From assembly GCF_000303155.1 (NCBI RefSeq), contig NC_018719.1, positions 2,232,001 to 2,296,000 on the forward strand: DNA of 64,000 nucleotides, read 5' to 3'. The notes below the pieces were generated by a model. The model was not told the origin of the DNA and ran no database searches. It saw only the letters and a program-made list of their open reading frames with translations. The stretch is from Candidatus Nitrososphaera gargensis Ga9.2. Its GTDB lineage: Archaea; Thermoproteota; Nitrososphaeria; Nitrososphaerales; Nitrososphaeraceae. Below are positions 61,921 through 64,000 of the stretch, in pieces (the first letter of the stretch is position 1; each line of letters opens with the position of its first letter). Made by a program: the position numbers and the translations under genes.

Positions 61921-63479
61921 TGTCATCAATATTCAAGTCTTTGCAGCAAAAGGATCAAAAAAACAAGAAGAATGCTAAAAAACCCAAGCCTGACAAGAGG
62001 CTAGGAGAAAGGCTTGACCGCGAGCTCCCCTATGTCATAACTCTCATTACCATAATGGCGGCCAGCGGCATAACCCCGTTTGGCAGCTTCTCAAAGCTTG
62101 CCCGCTACAGGCTGCTGCCATACATCATGAGAGAGGCGAGAAACATTATCGGCCAAGTGCACATCCTTGGCGAGGACCCACTCACTGCCATGGAGAAAAG
62201 GGCCAATGTTTCTGCATCTAGGCAGTATCGCGACTTGCTCATGGGGTATGTTTCAACCGTAAGAAATGGCGGAGACATTGCCAGTTTCTTGCAGAGCAAG
62301 ATGAAGTCTATCTTCGAATATGAAGTCGCAGTTGCAAGGCAGTCGGTAGCCAAGATTGGAGGACTTGTAGACGCCTACATGATCATGCAGGTAATCGGGC
62401 TCAGCTTGTATGTCGTGCTGGTTGCCATGTCGTCTACATCGTCAGGTGGAGGCGCTGCGCTGCCTGTATCATTACCATCGTCTCCCGTATTCTCATATTT
62501 TATAGTCTTTGTAATGTTGCCAGGAATCTCCTTTGCCATACTTTACGTAATGGACAAGGTAGTCTTTACCACATTGGTAGGAGCAAAGGAACTTCTGACA
62601 AAGGGCATCTACTTTTCGCTGGCAGCCATTGTTGCATTTGTTGCACTTACAGCAACAGGAGTCTTGCAGAAGGCAATAGATCCGGCCTATGCCTTGCCGA
62701 TCTTTCTGATAGCCGCATCTGCATGGCCTGCATACAAAGCCATGAAGATGGAAAAGAACATGAAAGGCATGGAAGCAGACCTTCCAAGCTACCTGAGGGA
62801 TGTCGCCGAGTCAAGGAAGGCAGGGCTTTCGCCAGAGAAATGCATTGTCTATGCATCGCAAAGAATGCGGGATTCAGTATTTCAAAGTGTCGTCAAGTCA
62901 TTTGCAAACCAGCTTGAATGGGGAGTTCCACTGCGCAAGATCTACGAAAACTTGGCCAGCTCTGTCAAGTCGTTTTCAGCTCTCATACACTTCAGGATAC
63001 TCATAGAAGCTATAGAGAGCGGTGGAGGCTACACGACATCGCTTGAGATACTTGCTCAATCCAGCGAGTCGTCGTATAACATCGATAAAGAAAAAACCAG
63101 CATGCTCAAGCCCTACTTCTTCATAGCATTCATGGTTACCGCGCTAACATCTATTACGACACTCATGGTAGCCCAGACGTTCAACGAAATAAGCGGCAGC
63201 GTTTTGGCACTGGGCGCTACTCCGGCTACGCCGGCCGTAGAGCCCCAGAATAGCGGCGAACTTAGCTCGACCCAGATGCTTGCAATAGGAATCGCTGCTC
63301 AGTCATGGATGTCAGGGTTCCTCATGGGCAAGATATCAAGCGGCTCTTTCGCAACGGGATTCAAGTATGCAGTAATGTTGCTCCTGATATCGCTTCTCGC
63401 TACTGTGGTGACTCAGGAATTCAACCTGAGCCCATCGGCATTCCTAAGTCCTCCCCAGACAAGTCAAACAGGACAATAA
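61917..63479 (+). CDS. flaJ: FlaJ/TadC-family membrane platform protein
   Basis: A 520-residue membrane protein with two T2SF/GSPII_F-type domains. The first cytoplasmic domain has RELPYVITLITIMAASGITP and QYRDLLMGYVSTVRNGGDIA; the second LPSYLRDVAESRKAGLSPEK. Around seven hydrophobic segments are seen, for example IMQVIGLSLYVVLVAMSSTS, YFIVFVMLPGISFAILYVMD, FFIAFMVTALTSITTLMVAQ and AVMLLLISLLATVVTQEF. It forms the inner-membrane base for filament assembly with the ATPase. It starts in an ATGA overlap with flaI. Confidence 0.9.
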   Translation: MMSSIFKSLQQKDQKNKKNAKKPKPDKRLGERLDRELPYVITLITIMAASGITPFGSFSKLARYRLLPYIMREARNIIGQVHILGEDPLTAMEKRANVSASRQYRDLLMGYVSTVRNGGDIASFLQSKMKSIFEYEVAVARQSVAKIGGLVDAYMIMQVIGLSLYVVLVAMSSTSSGGGAALPVSLPSSPVFSYFIVFVMLPGISFAILYVMDKVVFTTLVGAKELLTKGIYFSLAAIVAFVALTATGVLQKAIDPAYALPIFLIAASAWPAYKAMKMEKNMKGMEADLPSYLRDVAESRKAGLSPEKCIVYASQRMRDSVFQSVVKSFANQLEWGVPLRKIYENLASSVKSFSALIHFRILIEAIESGGGYTTSLEILAQSSESSYNIDKEKTSMLKPYFFIAFMVTALTSITTLMVAQTFNEISGSVLALGATPATPAVEPQNSGELSSTQMLAIGIAAQSWMSGFLMGKISSGSFATGFKYAVMLLLISLLATVVTQEFNLSPSAFLSPPQTSQTGQ

Positions 63480-63712
63480 TGGTCCTCCATGATAAGGAGG
63501 ATGTCATTTTGAAGGAGACTGCCAGCAAGAAGCAAATTCAAGATAAGTTGCTGTCAGCTCTTTCAATGGCAACTGTGTTGCAGCAAAAGCGACTGAGTAG
63601 CAACACTAGAGGAAAGCCACTAATAATATGCAACGGAGCTGCGGATAGTCTTTCCGTAGCCTATTGGGAATATGTGGTTGTATTGTTTGTAAGTATGCTC
63701 TTTATCCCCTGA
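63479..63712 (+). CDS. Small protein after flaJ, unknown function
   Basis: A 77-residue frame whose ATG overlaps the flaJ stop (TAATG), which favours translation. It reads VLHDKEDVILKETASKKQIQ, DKLLSALSMATVLQQKRLSS and ends in a hydrophobic stretch EYVVVLFVSMLFIP. The last 50 bp overlap the end of the convergent winged-helix gene. It may be a small accessory protein of the filament operon, or the end may be mis-framed. No family is recognised. Confidence 0.42.
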   Translation: MVLHDKEDVILKETASKKQIQDKLLSALSMATVLQQKRLSSNTRGKPLIICNGAADSLSVAYWEYVVVLFVSMLFIP

Positions 63713-64000
63713 TCGTGGATCAGAGTCTCGATCAATTTCTTTTGCTCCTCTGCAGGAATGCCTTCAGCAATTTCAAGAGAATCAACAGCCTTAATCTTCC
63801 AGTAGTTGTTTAGCGCGTTTTCAATTGTCGCCTGCGCGTCGTACATCACCTTGCCAAGTGTCGTAAGGAAGTATTTGTTGTCCTTCCTTTTTACCAGGCC
63901 GCACTCTACCAGCTTGAACAGCCTCGAATAATACTGCTTGCGGGTTATCTTCATATTGCTCCGTAGGACGTTGCTTGGGCCATTTGTAAGGGCGACGAGC
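63661..64000 (-). CDS. Winged-helix regulator, cut by the window edge
   Basis: The minus-strand frame stays open through the edge: before the internal ATG at 63954 it reads LVALTNGPSNVLRSN, which with KITRKQYYSRLFKLVECGLV completes a winged helix of the usual archaeal type, so the real start lies beyond 64000. The wing is VKRKDNKYFLTTLGKVMYDA. A C-terminal helical part (ATIENALNNYWKIKAVDSLE, KKLIETLIHDQGIKSIL) follows. Proteins of this layout next to filament genes in archaea can act as regulators of them, but this is only a suggestion here. Confidence 0.72.
   Translation of the reverse strand, partial: LVALTNGPSNVLRSNMKITRKQYYSRLFKLVECGLVKRKDNKYFLTTLGKVMYDAQATIENALNNYWKIKAVDSLEIAEGIPAEEQKKLIETLIHDQGIKSILTNNTTTYSQ

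Noticed and set aside
1-64000. CRISPR array
   Set aside because: I saw no regularly spaced repeats and no cas genes in the window.

Overview
The window looks like chromosome from a soil ammonia-oxidising archaeon of the Nitrososphaera type (Thaumarchaeota/Nitrososphaerota). The evidence is the gene content: a group II chaperonin (thermosome), several copper (cupredoxin) proteins, a two-domain multicopper oxidase fused to a plastocyanin domain, a zinc-type 7Fe/8Fe ferredoxin, a fused siroheme decarboxylase (AhbA-AhbB), TrmB/MarR/ArsR-type regulators, many receiver and MEDS-domain signalling proteins, and an archaeal FlaI/FlaJ secretion pair with a class III signal peptide pilin. Promoters are archaeal (A/T-rich TATA boxes about 25-35 bp before the start, often leaderless). 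The species assignment is an inference; no rRNA gene is present.

Region 1 (0-31.8 kb) is chromosomal. Its first 10 kb holds copper proteins, a histidine kinase, exported proteins and at least three decayed response-regulator genes. From 10.3 to 15.5 kb lies a housekeeping block: SufC, a chlorite-dismutase-family protein, DUF1802, aldo/keto reductase, hemerythrin-like protein and the siroheme decarboxylase. From 16.9 to 20.8 kb lies a signalling trio (receiver, MEDS protein, Asp-less pseudo-receiver) followed by the thermosome and an ArsR-like regulator. At 20.85-21.6 kb there is a gene graveyard (remnant of an RHH paralogue and a broken MEDS gene). From 22 to 31.8 kb come an ABM-fold protein, an RHH protein, the multicopper oxidase, DUF488, zinc ferredoxin, a SIMPL-domain pseudogene, a MarR regulator with a clear palindromic operator, and a frameshifted HVHP-motif protein.

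Region 2 (31,816-50,573) is an integrated mobile element of about 18.8 kb. It is bounded by a 23-bp direct repeat that is the 3' end of a tRNA-Ser(GCU) gene; the intact tRNA is at the right end beside a tyrosine integrase. Its left and middle parts carry a methyltransferase, an AbiEi/AbiEii-like toxin-antitoxin pair, a protein with a C-terminal Schlafen-type AlbA_2 domain, a HEPN-like membrane protein and a complete type I restriction-modification operon (hsdM-hsdS-hsdR). The right part carries, on the minus strand, what looks like the element's own core: an AAA-type ATPase with a C-terminal winged helix, an HTH protein, a zinc-ribbon protein, an antitoxin-like small protein, a Toprim protein and the integrase.

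Region 3 (50.6-64 kb) starts with three small genes of unknown origin and then holds a surface-structure neighbourhood: an unknown two-domain protein, a TrmB regulator, a VWA-MoxR pair, several unknown accessory proteins, a pilin, the FlaI-family ATPase and FlaJ-family membrane platform, and at the very end a winged-helix regulator cut by the window edge. A hairpin plus T-run sits between pilin and ATPase. No CRISPR array was seen.
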